A stretch of 64,000 nt of DNA from Micavibrio sp. (GTDB lineage: Bacteria > Pseudomonadota > Alphaproteobacteria > Micavibrionales > Micavibrionaceae): assembly GCA_026989265.1 (NCBI GenBank), contig JALSJP010000033.1, forward strand, positions 56,142-120,141. The letters are read 5' to 3'. Of the stretch, positions 11,968 through 21,514 are shown in pieces (the first letter of the stretch is position 1; each line of letters opens with the position of its first letter). The notes under the pieces were generated by a model, which saw only the letters and a program-made list of their open reading frames with translations, had not been told where the DNA came from and did not search any database. The position numbers were made by a program, and so were the translations under genes.

Positions 11968-13176
11968 CTAAAAGGACATTTCGGGCATTGGGATACTCGG
12001 CGTTGTTCCTGCTAGTCCGTTATCCATCGCAGGCGCAACTGGTGTCTGATTTTGCGCCAAAGATAAATCAGGAGCATTGCCTGCCTCTAACCCAATATCA
12101 GCAGCAGCCGCAACTTTAATCTCCTCCGGATCTGTCGGAGAGAGCTTGCGTTCATCGCCAAGCCCTGTAAGGCTGGGCGCGTTACTTTCCATTGCATCTA
12201 CATATCTTTGGGCATACTGCCCCCCTATAGGATTATTATTAAAGGCCACATGCCCCTCAGATTGCATTTTTTTCACCGTTACATACGTTAAGCTAGGGTC
12301 ATCGATTAGAGCTTGGTGTGATTCCATATATCCAACACCCAGCTCTTCAGCATTATATTGAATAATGTTTTGACGAACTATTGCTAGGCTATCTGGATAA
12401 TCAGCCGTATCATTTGTTTCCGCAATAAGACCACCAAGAGTGGGTACATCGCTTCCCACATTTTCTCCAGGTTCGTGATCTGCGAGCTTAGGTCCCGTGG
12501 CATGATGTTTAGATGAATAAATCATCCCGCCAATATCCCGAGCATTTTGCATAGTGTCTATTACTTTTTCGGCTCCCTCAGAACCCCATCTCTCTACCGC
12601 AATATTTTTAGCATGTTGGTCCGCATCAACCTCAAGCTGCAACCCATTCATTCTGCTTCTTTCATTGGGGTCTATTTTAACATGTTTCAGGTGACCCGAT
12701 TCGTGGTCGATTATATGCTGCAGAAGTTGTCGACCATCGACAGGCAGATTAGGACTTTCCGTATAAACACCACTTAAACGTTCGCTAAGCACCTCAGATG
12801 ATATGTCGGGATCATAGGGAATGGTCATAATCCCCTTTTTTTGCGAAGGGTCATCCAAGGTAACCCTTTCACCACCCCTCAAGTTTTGACCTTCATAGAG
12901 CGGCCTTACAGAGGCTCCAGCTTCTGGATCTTTCAATTTATTTACAGTAGATTCTACTATAATTTGGATCTCTTCTTCAGGAAGGTTAACTCCTTCTTTA
13001 TCAAGAAAAGACCTCACTTTTTTATCTATGGAATCGGCGCTATCAGCTTGACTGAAAATAAGAAGATCTCCGCCAGCATTCTCTGGAGCATCTTCAATAA
13101 GACCCTTTAACAGCTCCCTCGTCTCAGGTGAAGCGTGTAAGTTATCTCGATCAAAAATATTTGAAGTCATCCCCAT
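11968..13176 (-). CDS. Hypothetical protein with a gluzincin-like HExxH site
   Basis: A 402-residue protein with no signal peptide or membrane segment. It carries HESGH at about 158-162, a zinc-protease HExxH motif, inside an amphipathic helix (LLQHIIDHESGHLKHV), and LEVDADQHA about 20 residues later, where Glu182 with Asp186 resembles the third ligand of gluzincins (ExxxD). N- and C-terminal parts (Pro-rich tail PSIPMPEMSF) match nothing I know. I infer a cytoplasmic or exported zinc metalloprotease acting on an unknown substrate. ATG 13176 is chosen; TTG 13182 and ATG 13170 are alternatives, with no clear SD for any. It stands alone between convergent and cysE genes. Confidence 0.65.
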   Translation of the reverse strand: MGMTSNIFDRDNLHASPETRELLKGLIEDAPENAGGDLLIFSQADSADSIDKKVRSFLDKEGVNLPEEEIQIIVESTVNKLKDPEAGASVRPLYEGQNLRGGERVTLDDPSQKKGIMTIPYDPDISSEVLSERLSGVYTESPNLPVDGRQLLQHIIDHESGHLKHVKIDPNERSRMNGLQLEVDADQHAKNIAVERWGSEGAEKVIDTMQNARDIGGMIYSSKHHATGPKLADHEPGENVGSDVPTLGGLIAETNDTADYPDSLAIVRQNIIQYNAEELGVGYMESHQALIDDPSLTYVTVKKMQSEGHVAFNNNPIGGQYAQRYVDAMESNAPSLTGLGDERKLSPTDPEEIKVAAAADIGLEAGNAPDLSLAQNQTPVAPAMDNGLAGTTPSIPMPEMSF

Positions 13177-13268
13177 ATACAAGATAATACACGGAAAACA
13201 TTAACAAAACCTAAGGATTGTTTTGCAATATTAGATTGTATTCTTCATAGAATTGGCATAGATAAAAA

Positions 13269-13910
13269 TCAACAAGGGATATCATCCTCAAGGTTAATCT
13301 CTTTTTTGATCTTACCCATTTCACGGATGATGCAATCAATGGTGAAGGTAACATCCTCCATCTCCTTGCGGGAGGGCATACCATAGCCACGCGCTGTCTC
13401 ATCACCACCAACAACGCGTGCGGGAATACCAATAGCCGTTTCTCCGCTAGGAATATCGGTAGTAACAACGGAGTTCGCGCCAATTTTAGCATGCTCACCA
13501 ATTATTATATCACCCAAAATTTGTGCGCCCGCGCCAATAATAGTGCCCTCCTTCAATGTGGGGTGGCGTTTTGCATCGACCTGACCTACGCGCCCTACTC
13601 CGCCAAGGGTTACTCCATGGTAAATAGTTACATTATTTTCAACAATAGCTGTTTGACCTATAACTACGCCCGTACCGTGATCTATGAAGAAATTTTTACC
13701 AATATTTGCTTCGGGATGGATTTCTATTCCAGTTAAAAATCTAGTTATATTTGCCAAAAACCGAGCAAACACATGCAACCCCAAATGCCAGAAGAAATTA
13801 TTCATACGGTGCAGCATTACTGCATGGAAGCCATTATAGGCAAAAAACACCTCTAGGAATGTAGGTGTCGCGGGGTCTCTCTCTCTTATTGATTTTATTA
13901 GCTCAATCAT
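13269..13910 (-). CDS. cysE: Serine O-acetyltransferase
   Basis: A 213-residue left-handed beta-helix acetyltransferase making O-acetylserine, the carbon acceptor for cysteine synthesis. Hexapeptide repeats run from GIEIHPEANIG (about 73) to about 170; the active-site region FIDHGTGVVIG holds the catalytic His, and GVTLGGVG and RHPTLKEGTIIGAGAQILG follow. The N-terminal helical domain is short, as in EpsC-type enzymes. The ATG overlaps the last base of the DUF502 gene stop (TAATG), so the pair is translationally coupled. Confidence 0.93.
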   Translation of the reverse strand: MIELIKSIRERDPATPTFLEVFFAYNGFHAVMLHRMNNFFWHLGLHVFARFLANITRFLTGIEIHPEANIGKNFFIDHGTGVVIGQTAIVENNVTIYHGVTLGGVGRVGQVDAKRHPTLKEGTIIGAGAQILGDIIIGEHAKIGANSVVTTDIPSGETAIGIPARVVGGDETARGYGMPSRKEMEDVTFTIDCIIREMGKIKKEINLEDDIPC

Positions 13911-14602
13911 TATTTGTTTTCAAGTTCCTCTTTAGGGTTAATAATACCCGCTGATACAACGAGCTTGACCCCTTCCTCAACGCTCATAGATAAATATTTA
14001 AGCTCCTTTTTAGGAACGAACAGCAAATATCCGGATGTTGGATTTGGAGTTGTTGGCACAAAAACATTAACCGTTTCTGCCTTAGTGTGAGCCTGTACCT
14101 CGCCTTGGGTTGTGCCAGTTACAAAGCCAATAGACCAAACGCCTTTACGCGGATATTCCAGCATAACCACCTCACGAAAAGCAGTAGACTTGCTAGCCAT
14201 TATGGTTTCAAAAATCTGTTTGATCGCGCTATAAAGTGTGCGAATAACGGGCATGCGGTTGACAATATATTCAGATATTCTAATAATTAAGCGCCCGAGA
14301 AAATTCGTGGCAAACCACCCTATCAGGATAAAACCGATCAGCGATATTGCAAGACCAAGACCAGGGAAGGTTGTAGCACCATAAAGCGCATCATACCAAT
14401 CTTTCGGAAGCAAGCGCACAACCTTGTTATCAACAAAAGTTAGAAAAACATAAGTTAAATATATGGTTATGCTAATAGGAGCAGTAACGACTATGCCCGC
14501 AAATAAATAACCACGCAGCCGCGCGGCAACACCTCTTGATTGCAGAGAACTTGCATCATCAGTTTTATTTTCTGAAGATGTGTTTTTTTCCATTTCACTC
14601 AT
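13910..14602 (-). CDS. DUF502 family inner membrane protein
   Basis: A 230-residue membrane protein. Two transmembrane segments are clear (about 30-54, LFAGIVVTAPISITIYLTYVFL; about 77-100, GLGLAISLIGFILIGWFATNFL), followed by a soluble part with NRMPVIRTLYSAIKQI and the FVPTTPNPTSGYL motif typical of DUF502. The family is widespread in alphaproteobacteria and its biochemical role is not established. It is first of a two-gene leftward unit with cysE. Confidence 0.87.
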   Translation of the reverse strand: MSEMEKNTSSENKTDDASSLQSRGVAARLRGYLFAGIVVTAPISITIYLTYVFLTFVDNKVVRLLPKDWYDALYGATTFPGLGLAISLIGFILIGWFATNFLGRLIIRISEYIVNRMPVIRTLYSAIKQIFETIMASKSTAFREVVMLEYPRKGVWSIGFVTGTTQGEVQAHTKAETVNVFVPTTPNPTSGYLLFVPKKELKYLSMSVEEGVKLVVSAGIINPKEELENK

Positions 14603-15117
14603 AATAACTATTACTCACATATATTAAAATAATGAATACGCACTATGGCTTGATAAAGACAGAAAAACAATTAGAATTTACTTTCAACCGCTCATATATT
14701 TACAGAGGTGCCTTTAGATTGATTATAATAGTCGCATAATAATTCACCATTACCTAAAGTGACCTTTCTTCCTTTTGAATTAGGTAGACACTGTTAGCTA
14801 ATTATTAAGTTTCACGCTACACTTCTTTTATGGAGTAATTATCAGGTATTTTGTGCCGCAATGTATGTTTTAAGAACGGGCGTTGGGTGGCGGGCTAAAA
14901 GGGGGTAGCGGAGGAAATAAGAAAAATTTAATCAAATCAATAATTAAGACGGTTATCCATATACACAAAACATTCTGGCGAGCTTTAGGAGTTAACTACA
15001 AGGAGACATAGCGCATAAAAACACACTAATTTCACATTCCGAACGCCCAACGAACCCCCAGAGTAAAAATCAGATTTGTTAAATTCGGAGTTTTCGCGCG
15101 CAAAGCCGCGGATTTAA
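14603..15117. other. Gene-free stretch between the DUF502 gene and tRNA-Thr
   Basis: About 515 nt without a convincing gene. A frame open from TTG 14883 to TAG 15011 (42 codons, C-terminus FWRALGVNYKET) has no clear SD and is not called. A G-rich stretch lies at about 14878-14922 (GGGCGTTGGGTGGCGGGC and on). I see no hairpin with a U-run and no known RNA family. Confidence 0.5.
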
Positions 15118-15192
15118 TGGTGCTGCTGGGGAGAATTGAACTCCCGACCTCGTCATTACCAATGACGCGCTCTACCACTGAGCTACAGCAGC
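15118..15192 (-). tRNA. tRNA-Thr (anticodon GGT)
   Basis: Reading leftwards from 15192: acceptor GCTGCTG, D arm, anticodon loop TTGGTAA on a CGTCA/TGACG stem, T arm GGGAG-TTCAATT-CTCCC, acceptor CAGCAGC, discriminator A and an encoded CCA (15118-15120). The anticodon GGT reads ACC/ACU threonine codons. All four arms pair. Confidence 0.97.
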
Positions 15193-15325
15193 TAACTAAA
15201 AACTGGTGCAGAAAATACAATAAATAAATCAAGATGTCACGCAGTTTTAAACCGCACACTTTTCCTTGACATAAAATTAATAGCCGCGTATGTTTCATGA
15301 AAATTACGCAAATGAGGGATTGAAA

Positions 15326-16309
15326 ATGATAGATGATGCACCATTATTGGGTATAAGATTAAAAAAACTCACCGAATCCACAAACACATTAAGTGAAAGC
15401 ACCGCAGACATTGCGTACAAGGTAGCAAGACATAACCTTACAAGCTCTATCCAAACCTACCTAGAAACACCAACTAAAAAGGGCGAGCGCCCAACAGATA
15501 TAGAACTTAACATTATAGATGCCGTGGCTAATATGCTTCAATATGTTGGCGATAATGAAAATGATGAAGATAGAGCAGCTATATTGGATGCAATATCTCA
15601 AATCAAGCAATCTGAAAATAAGGGCAGTGATGAGATAGCTATGCGGCTTTGTAATCTGGCATTAATAGCTAATGACAACAACAACGCCCCGATATTCACA
15701 GAAGATAATAATAGGAAATATTTGATAAAGACACATAAAGACTCGTTTTCTGAGGCATTACGTAGCAACATTGATAATCCCGAAAAACAACAAGAATTAA
15801 AAACAAAGCTATATGAAGATATTTTTAATAGCAACATCGCCATAGATGATTTACGTGACACATTGCGGGTCGTGCTAGATACATCAAAAACAGATGATTT
15901 AGCTGCACTATTAAAAGTTTGTAACCAAAGAGATTTTGGAAGACCAGGTGTTATAGATAGATTCAAGAAAGCTGAGTTAGCTCAAGCAACTGCGGCTTCT
16001 CTATTAGCAAGCATAGCTCTTGATATAGATTATAAAGCTAGAGAACTTAACGATTTTAACGCTGCCGCCGTCGTCCCGCCCGTTGATTTAGATATAGCTT
16101 TCTATTGGGTTAAAGAACTTAATGAACACCTAAGTGAAAGTGATGTACAAATAATTTTTAATGAAGAAGACCAAGAAAAAATATTAAATGCTGCATCAGT
16201 AATGAAAACTCAAATGGATCATATTGTAGAATATAGTGCTGAAATTCAAAATAATTTTCTGGATCTACATCCTGCCTTGGACGCACATGAAAACGCAGGT
16301 CAAAGTTAA
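15326..16309 (+). CDS. Hypothetical helical protein
   Basis: A 327-residue soluble protein predicted almost wholly alpha-helical, with acidic and amphipathic helices throughout. I recognise no domain. ATG 15326 is chosen because GAGGG (15314-15318) lies 7 nt upstream, better than ATG 15290, which has no SD. It is the first gene after tRNA-Thr and is followed 42 nt later by another unknown gene on the same strand. AT-rich codon use is higher than in neighbouring housekeeping genes (AGA, ATA, AAA), which fits a recently acquired or fast-evolving gene. Confidence 0.7.
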   Translation: MIDDAPLLGIRLKKLTESTNTLSESTADIAYKVARHNLTSSIQTYLETPTKKGERPTDIELNIIDAVANMLQYVGDNENDEDRAAILDAISQIKQSENKGSDEIAMRLCNLALIANDNNNAPIFTEDNNRKYLIKTHKDSFSEALRSNIDNPEKQQELKTKLYEDIFNSNIAIDDLRDTLRVVLDTSKTDDLAALLKVCNQRDFGRPGVIDRFKKAELAQATAASLLASIALDIDYKARELNDFNAAAVVPPVDLDIAFYWVKELNEHLSESDVQIIFNEEDQEKILNAASVMKTQMDHIVEYSAEIQNNFLDLHPALDAHENAGQS

Positions 16310-16351
16310 AACCCTTGATACCTTGCTGCTCATATAATATAATATGTTTAT

Positions 16352-16768
16352 ATGGACTATATGCCTCCACCACAAATAGAGCAGCTCATCATATCCATTG
16401 ATGAGGCGAGTTATATGAAGGGCGATAATATCGCCGCCATAACAATTGAGCGCGCGTTTGAAACCTCTAAAATAATCAGGTCATATGAAGGCGAGGAAAT
16501 AACGCTAATTTACAAAGGCGCAAGCCCTGAGCTGAATAATTGCCCCAATTTGCGCGTTGATATAAAAGATGTCCGCCGTAACATAGATTTCTCTCAAAAC
16601 AATGTGACATTGAAAATATCAAACATAAGCAACGACTTAGCGAAAGGTATTGAAAAACATCTATGCTTAATCATTGACACCACAACCCTTAAAAAAGTTA
16701 GCAGCATCAACTTTGATCCAAACAGCGATGGCGGGCTAAAAGAGCTGGTAAATACGCTTAATAATTGA
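16352..16768 (+). CDS. Hypothetical protein
   Basis: A 138-residue soluble protein with alternating strands (LIISIDEAS, NIAAITIERAF, EITLIYKG, NVTLKISN) and no family I recognise. ATG 16352 is followed by a second ATG at 16361; neither has a clear SD. It sits 84 nt before hisG on the same strand and may share a transcript with it, but nothing in the sequence links it to histidine synthesis. Confidence 0.6.
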   Translation: MDYMPPPQIEQLIISIDEASYMKGDNIAAITIERAFETSKIIRSYEGEEITLIYKGASPELNNCPNLRVDIKDVRRNIDFSQNNVTLKISNISNDLAKGIEKHLCLIIDTTTLKKVSSINFDPNSDGGLKELVNTLNN

Positions 16769-16851
16769 TCTCGGTTAAATAAAGAGGATGTCGGGTAGTC
16801 AAGGTTAAAACCCCTATTGCCCAAAAGAGCCATCTACGCTAAACATTGATC

Positions 16852-17511
16852 ATGAAAAATAACAAACTCATACTCGCACTGCCAAAGGGGCGCATATTAG
16901 AAGAGCTTATGCCGCTCTTGAAAAAATGTGATATTACCCCCGAAGGTGATTTCACAAACCCAAAGAGCCGCAAACTGCAATTCACCACCAACCATGAAAA
17001 TCTGGATATTATACGTGTGCGCGCCTTTGATGTTGCTACTTTTGTGGCTTATGGAGGGGCTCATATCGGGGTTGTTGGCAGTGATGCAATCGAAGAATTT
17101 AACTATTCCGAGATATATGCCCCACTTGATCTTGGCATAGGGGGGTGCCATCTATCTGTTGCTATGCTGGAAAAAGACGCAGTAAAACAAGATTTAGCAA
17201 AATCCAGCCATATAAAAATCGCAACAAAATATCCAAATATTACCGCCAAACATTTTGCAAAGCGCGGCATTCAAGCAGAATGTATTAAGCTAAATGGAGC
17301 AATGGAAATAGCCCCGAGCCTAGGCTTAGCAAGCTATATCGTTGACCTTGTTTCAACAGGAAGCACGCTTAAAGCTAATGATATGATAGAGGTAGAAAAG
17401 ATACTGGACGTTTCGTCTCGATTAATAGTAAACAGATCAACCCAAAAAACCCGCTTTGATGAAATAAATAAATGGGTGGAAGCTTTTAAGGTTTCTATAA
17501 AGCGCCAATAA
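16852..17511 (+). CDS. hisG: ATP phosphoribosyltransferase, short form
   Basis: A 219-residue enzyme catalysing the first step of histidine synthesis, ATP plus PRPP to phosphoribosyl-ATP. LALPKGRILEELMPLL at the N-terminus, the VGSDAIEE loop and the PRPP-binding VDLVSTGSTLKAN near 165-177 are diagnostic. It is the short HisG form, lacking the C-terminal regulatory domain, so it should need a HisZ partner; none is in this window. ATG 16852 is preferred over TTG 16846. Other his genes are not adjacent. Confidence 0.95.
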   Translation: MKNNKLILALPKGRILEELMPLLKKCDITPEGDFTNPKSRKLQFTTNHENLDIIRVRAFDVATFVAYGGAHIGVVGSDAIEEFNYSEIYAPLDLGIGGCHLSVAMLEKDAVKQDLAKSSHIKIATKYPNITAKHFAKRGIQAECIKLNGAMEIAPSLGLASYIVDLVSTGSTLKANDMIEVEKILDVSSRLIVNRSTQKTRFDEINKWVEAFKVSIKRQ

Positions 17512-17593
17512 AAAAATTCATTGCTTTTTAAGCTCTAAGGAGTATAAAACATCTATAAATAGTTATGAATAAAAGAAAAGATATATAAAGCCC

Positions 17594-17812
17594 ATGGCAA
17601 AAGAAGAATTACTTGAATTTAAAGGCGTCGTAAGCGAAGTGCTGCCGAATGCAATGTTCCGCGTTACATTAGAAAACGACCATGTTATTTTAGCTCACAC
17701 CGCTGGTAAAATGCGTAAAAACCGCATCCGCGTCCTTCAAGGGGATTCTGTTGTCGTTGAAATGACCCCTTATGACCTAAGCAAAGGTCGCATTATCTTC
17801 CGTGAAAAATAG
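17594..17812 (+). CDS. infA: Translation initiation factor IF-1
   Basis: A 72-residue S1-fold protein binding the ribosomal A site during initiation. [34 protein letters not shown] and the terminal [12 protein letters not shown] are those of bacterial IF-1, full length. The maf start (GTG 17802) lies inside its last codons, an 11-nt overlap that implies coupled translation of infA, maf and the RNase G gene. Confidence 0.98.
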   Translation: MAKEELLEFKGVVSEVLPNAMFRVTLENDHVILAHTAGKMRKNRIRVLQGDSVVVEMTPYDLSKGRIIFREK

Positions 17813-18404
17813 AGATCACAAAGCCCTTATACTTGCCTCTGCCTCCCCGCGTAGAGCTCAGCTCTTGCAACAAATAGGCATAGAGCCAACAGAAATTTGC
17901 CCTGCTGATATTGATGAAACACCATTAAATGGCGAGCTTCCGCGTGATCTAGCCCTAAGATTATCATTAGGCAAGGCGCAAGCAATATCCAAGAATAACG
18001 CTGATAAATTCATAATCGCCGCAGATACCGTTGTCGCAGTAGGCAGGCGCATATTACCAAAGGCAGAAAGCAAAGACCAAGCTCTTGAATGCTTGAAATT
18101 AATATCAGGGCGCAGACATCATGTTTATGGTGGAATTTGCGTTATCACTGATAATGCCAAGATCATCACAAGGCTATGCGATACGGTTGTTAAATTCAAA
18201 ACACTAACAAGCCAAGAGATAGATGAATATATAGATAGCGGCGAGTGGGAAGGAAAAGCTGGGGGCTACGCCGTGCAAGGGCTTGCCGCCGCATATATTT
18301 CTTTCTTGCAAGGCTCATATTCTAATGTGGTGGGATTGTCGCTTTATGATACAATGCAAATATTGCGCGGAAATGGTTTTTTTCAAGCTAGCCCAAAGGA
18401 CTAA
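17802..18404 (+). CDS. maf: Maf-family nucleoside triphosphate pyrophosphatase
   Basis: A 200-residue house-cleaning nucleotide pyrophosphatase of the Maf family, which hydrolyses non-canonical or modified NTPs. The signature [18 protein letters not shown] is at about 9-26, the ADTVV motif near 68 carries the conserved Asp, and [10 protein letters not shown] is near 152. The start is a GTG inside infA, the only start that keeps the ASPRR region complete. It is followed by the RNase G gene after 2 nt, an order common in alphaproteobacteria. Confidence 0.93.
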   Translation: MKNRDHKALILASASPRRAQLLQQIGIEPTEICPADIDETPLNGELPRDLALRLSLGKAQAISKNNADKFIIAADTVVAVGRRILPKAESKDQALECLKLISGRRHHVYGGICVITDNAKIITRLCDTVVKFKTLTSQEIDEYIDSGEWEGKAGGYAVQGLAAAYISFLQGSYSNVVGLSLYDTMQILRGNGFFQASPKD

Positions 18405-18406
18405 TT

Positions 18407-19651
18407 ATGGATATACTGGTCGAAGAATTTGAAGAAAATATCTGGGTAGTTGCCCTTGAAAAAGGCAAATTAGAAGGGCTAGAGATTGACCCGCCTAATG
18501 AGGCTGTGCGTTGGGGTTCTATTTATTGGGCGAAGGTAACGCGCATTGACGCAGGGCAAGATGCTGCATTCCTTGATCTTGATGGCGACAATACGGGCAT
18601 ATTATATAACCGTGATGTTCGTTATATCGATAAAGGCGATAAAATCCGTAAAGGCGGCGATAAATCTATCGGCAAAACCCTTAAAGCTGGGGATTTTGTA
18701 GCCGTTCAGGCAAAAACTGCGCGTTTAACACCCTTAGAGGGAGAAGAGGCCGATATTTGGGGGAAAGAAAGTAAAATCCCGCAAATGAGCATGGATATAA
18801 CCCTGTCAGGGCGTTATTTAATCTATTCCACCCCATTAAATGATATAGCTCGCAAGAATGCTATATCATCGCGCATACATAACAAGAAGCTCCGCAAGCA
18901 ATTAGAGGAGATGATTAATTCTATCGATGACATGGATGGCTTTATATTGCGCTCATCGGCGGCGGATTTACAAACTGAAATACTGCAAAAAGAAGCGCGC
19001 ATTTTAAAAGAAATGTGGGCGCAAATAAACGTGCATTTCAAGGGGGGTGAGCCGTCATTAATCGCTCTTGGGCCCGATTCTGTGCAAAGAACATTAAGCG
19101 ATAAAGCAATCGAGCCAATTGATTGCATAGAAGTAGTGACTATGGATCACTTTAGCCAGATAGAAGATTGGTGCTATATTTTTGCGCCTGATTTAATCAC
19201 AAAAATAACTCCGTTAGAGCTAAGCGATGCAACGCAAGACCTCGCTTTACTAGAGCATCGCGATATTTTAGGGCAAATAGAGCAGCTGTTTCATGATTAT
19301 GCTTTCCTATCGCATGGCGGTAATTTGATAATTCAAGAAACCGCCGCTCTAACTGCTATTGATGTGAATACAAGCAGCGATAAACGCTCTAACCTCTCTG
19401 TTAATATTGAAGCCGCGCAAGAAATAGCGCGCCAAATTAGGCTGCGTAATATTGGCGGAATTATCGTTATAGACTTCCTTAAAATGAATAAAGCTGGCGA
19501 AAACGCACTGCTTAAGGAGCTTAAAAGAGCTATAAACCAAGATCCTTGCACAATTCAAATTCATGGCTTTACAAAACTAGGTCTTATGGAGCTAACGCGC
19601 AAGCGTCGCACCCCCGCTCTTAGTGAGCGTTTCGATGGTGTAAATTTTTGA
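18407..19651 (+). CDS. Ribonuclease G/E family protein, short form without Zn-link
   Basis: A 414-residue protein with the S1 domain (about 30-120, WGSIYWAKVTRIDAGQDAAFLDL) and RNase H-like/DNase I-like catalytic core; the Mg-binding Asp residues are visible in LTAIDVNTSS and IIVIDFLKM. RNase G and E cut single-stranded RNA in rRNA and mRNA maturation. The protein ends soon after MELTRKRRTPAL and lacks the CPxCxG Zn-link and C-terminal domain of full-length enzymes, so oligomerisation may differ. It ends the infA-maf unit. Confidence 0.9.
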   Translation: MDILVEEFEENIWVVALEKGKLEGLEIDPPNEAVRWGSIYWAKVTRIDAGQDAAFLDLDGDNTGILYNRDVRYIDKGDKIRKGGDKSIGKTLKAGDFVAVQAKTARLTPLEGEEADIWGKESKIPQMSMDITLSGRYLIYSTPLNDIARKNAISSRIHNKKLRKQLEEMINSIDDMDGFILRSSAADLQTEILQKEARILKEMWAQINVHFKGGEPSLIALGPDSVQRTLSDKAIEPIDCIEVVTMDHFSQIEDWCYIFAPDLITKITPLELSDATQDLALLEHRDILGQIEQLFHDYAFLSHGGNLIIQETAALTAIDVNTSSDKRSNLSVNIEAAQEIARQIRLRNIGGIIVIDFLKMNKAGENALLKELKRAINQDPCTIQIHGFTKLGLMELTRKRRTPALSERFDGVNF

Positions 19652-19729
19652 AGATTATATGAAATAATGGCTAGACAGACGGCCAGTATATAAGTATAAC
19701 CCTATTGCCTCGTAATTAAATTTACTCAT

Positions 19730-19804
19730 GCCCGAGTAGCTCAGGGGTAGAGCAAGGGATTGAAAATCCCTGTGTCGGTGGTTCGATTCTGCCCTCGGGC
19801 ACCA
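19730..19804 (+). tRNA. tRNA-Phe (anticodon GAA)
   Basis: Acceptor GCCCGAG (19730-19736) pairs with CTCGGGC (19794-19800), with discriminator A and encoded CCA at 19802-19804. The anticodon loop TTGAAAA on GGGAT/ATCCC gives GAA (Phe). T loop GGTTCGATTC is canonical. Confidence 0.97.
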
Positions 19805-19995
19805 CTATCTTTTTCACCACCATTCATTAACATTCGCATATGACCATGTAATCATTAGCTACTAACGCTTTTGATTTTACTGCTGCGCTTTACTGTTCAC
19901 TGTCGTTCATCTAAAATCATGACAAGAGGGGGTATGTCGATATGCAGCACTCCTAATTAATAGCTTTTTAAGCTGCAATATATTAAGGATTGATA

Positions 19996-20613
19996 ATGGT
20001 AAAAAACACTATCTTAACAATTTTTTGTGCAATAGGACTTTTTGCACTTATGGATATATTTATAGGGGCAAAGAAATTATCCGACATAGATTATAAAGAC
20101 ACTTTATCAACTATAGCATTCATAGCATCTGCAATTGCTTTGTGGCTTAACTTTTCAAGTCGAGAATTTGGCAAAAATCAACTTCATCACGAAAATGCAA
20201 GAAAGCTACGTCAAAAATTTTATAGTAATAATATGCGTTCTTTTTTAATTCCCATGAGAAAAATCCAAAGAGAAGAAAATGATAAAGTTGAGAAAGCGCT
20301 GATCTCGGCGACTGCAGAGTTAAGACTGCGTCACTCGAATGCTGATGAAGCAGAAAAATATGATTTAGAAATCGCTATAATTAATACCATAAATGTTTTT
20401 GAAGAGGCATTATCACTATTACATCGTAATTTAATTAGTAGAGACTTAATCCGCTTGTCATTGGGGAAAGATTTTTCATTTACTTACAGAGCAATTGCAG
20501 CAATGGTTTTGGTATACTCTAAGGATGGGATGATGGATTTTGAGGATATTAAAATTAAAATGGAAAGATTTAACACGAAGTTCGAAAAGATTTTTGGAGA
20601 AGTTGAAGGTTAA
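19996..20613 (+). CDS. Hypothetical two-helix membrane protein
   Basis: A 205-residue protein with two transmembrane helices (about 6-25, ILTIFCAIGLFALMDIFIG; about 39-52, AFIASAIALWLNF) and a long basic, helical cytoplasmic part. ATG 19996 is preceded by AAGGA (19985-19989) with 6-nt spacing. The plan of two N-terminal helices followed by a helical soluble domain is common in small accessory membrane proteins, but I know no specific family. It lies just outside the island that follows and its AT-rich codon use suggests it may belong to it. Confidence 0.65.
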   Translation: MVKNTILTIFCAIGLFALMDIFIGAKKLSDIDYKDTLSTIAFIASAIALWLNFSSREFGKNQLHHENARKLRQKFYSNNMRSFLIPMRKIQREENDKVEKALISATAELRLRHSNADEAEKYDLEIAIINTINVFEEALSLLHRNLISRDLIRLSLGKDFSFTYRAIAAMVLVYSKDGMMDFEDIKIKMERFNTKFEKIFGEVEG

Positions 20614-20824
20614 AACCTTACGATAATTAGAAAGCACATTTCTGAATATATAAAGGACATTCCAGAAGGCGTAAGTCCTATTAACCAATAAGAATAGTGG
20701 CGTTTTAAATCCTGCGGTTCTTAATTTAGGTTACTGACACAATAATTAAATTCGGTTAAAAAACACGTCCTTACGTGATCTGTCCGTGTAATGACATGTT
20801 ATACCCATGCCTGTGCATAAACAG

Positions 20825-21514
20825 CTAATAACTTTTTTCCACAGCTTTTTTCCACATTACATATTGCGCATCCATGTCATTATTATTGCCCGATGGGCTA
20901 TAAATTACATCAGCTTTCCAGCGCGAGGAAACATCCTCAATCGAGGGGAAAATACCCGCCTGAACGCCAGCAAGAGCCGCTACGCCCCAAACTGTAGCCT
21001 CCAAAACCCGCGGAATAGCAATTGCTACGTCCAATTGATCAGATAAAAATTGACACATAAATTTATTAGAAGCCAGCCCGCCATCAATGCGCATAATGCC
21101 CACCTTATAACCGCTATCACCCTCCATAACCCCTATCAAATCGCGGGTTTGATAGGCCTGCGCCTCTAACGCGGCTCTTACTATATGCGCCTTACTACTA
21201 TCCCTTCCCAAACCACATATAACGCCCTTAGCCGCAGGATTCCAGTGCGGCGCGCCAAGCCCTAAATTATCGCGTAAAAACTGAATTGCAGTGCCTGCAT
21301 TAAAAATTGAACCTTCCATAGCATAGGAAACTTTACCACCAAGGCTGCAAGCTATAGTTGTTAGCAACTTATTCTTGGATATAGCAAGCTTCTCGCCAAT
21401 ATTCATAAGCATAAAACACCCAGTTCCATAGGTGGATTTAACCATTCCAGTGCGAGTACATCCCTGCCCTATAAGCGCGGCTTGCTGATCACCCGCCATA
21501 CCGCCAACGCTCAA
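20825..21514 (-). pseudogene. glpK: Glycerol kinase, C-terminal fragment (5' half missing)
   Basis: About 229 residues matching the second half of GlpK: the AGDQQAALIGQ loop, KSTYGTGCFMLMN, YAMEGSIFNAGTAIQFLRD, RIDGGLASNKFMCQFLSDQLDV and RPxVLEATxWG-like end. GlpK phosphorylates glycerol to glycerol-3-phosphate. A whole enzyme is about 500 residues; here the N-terminal half, including the glycerol site and half of the ATP site, is gone, so no kinase activity is expected. The break is at about 21508-21520, where the sequence switches to a DNA methyltransferase gene on the same strand. The intact parts are well conserved, so the loss looks recent. Confidence 0.9.

Noticed and set aside
14883..15011. 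42-codon open frame from TTG, ending FWRALGVNYKET
   Set aside because: No SD, a rare start and low-complexity Gly-rich beginning; not enough to call a gene.
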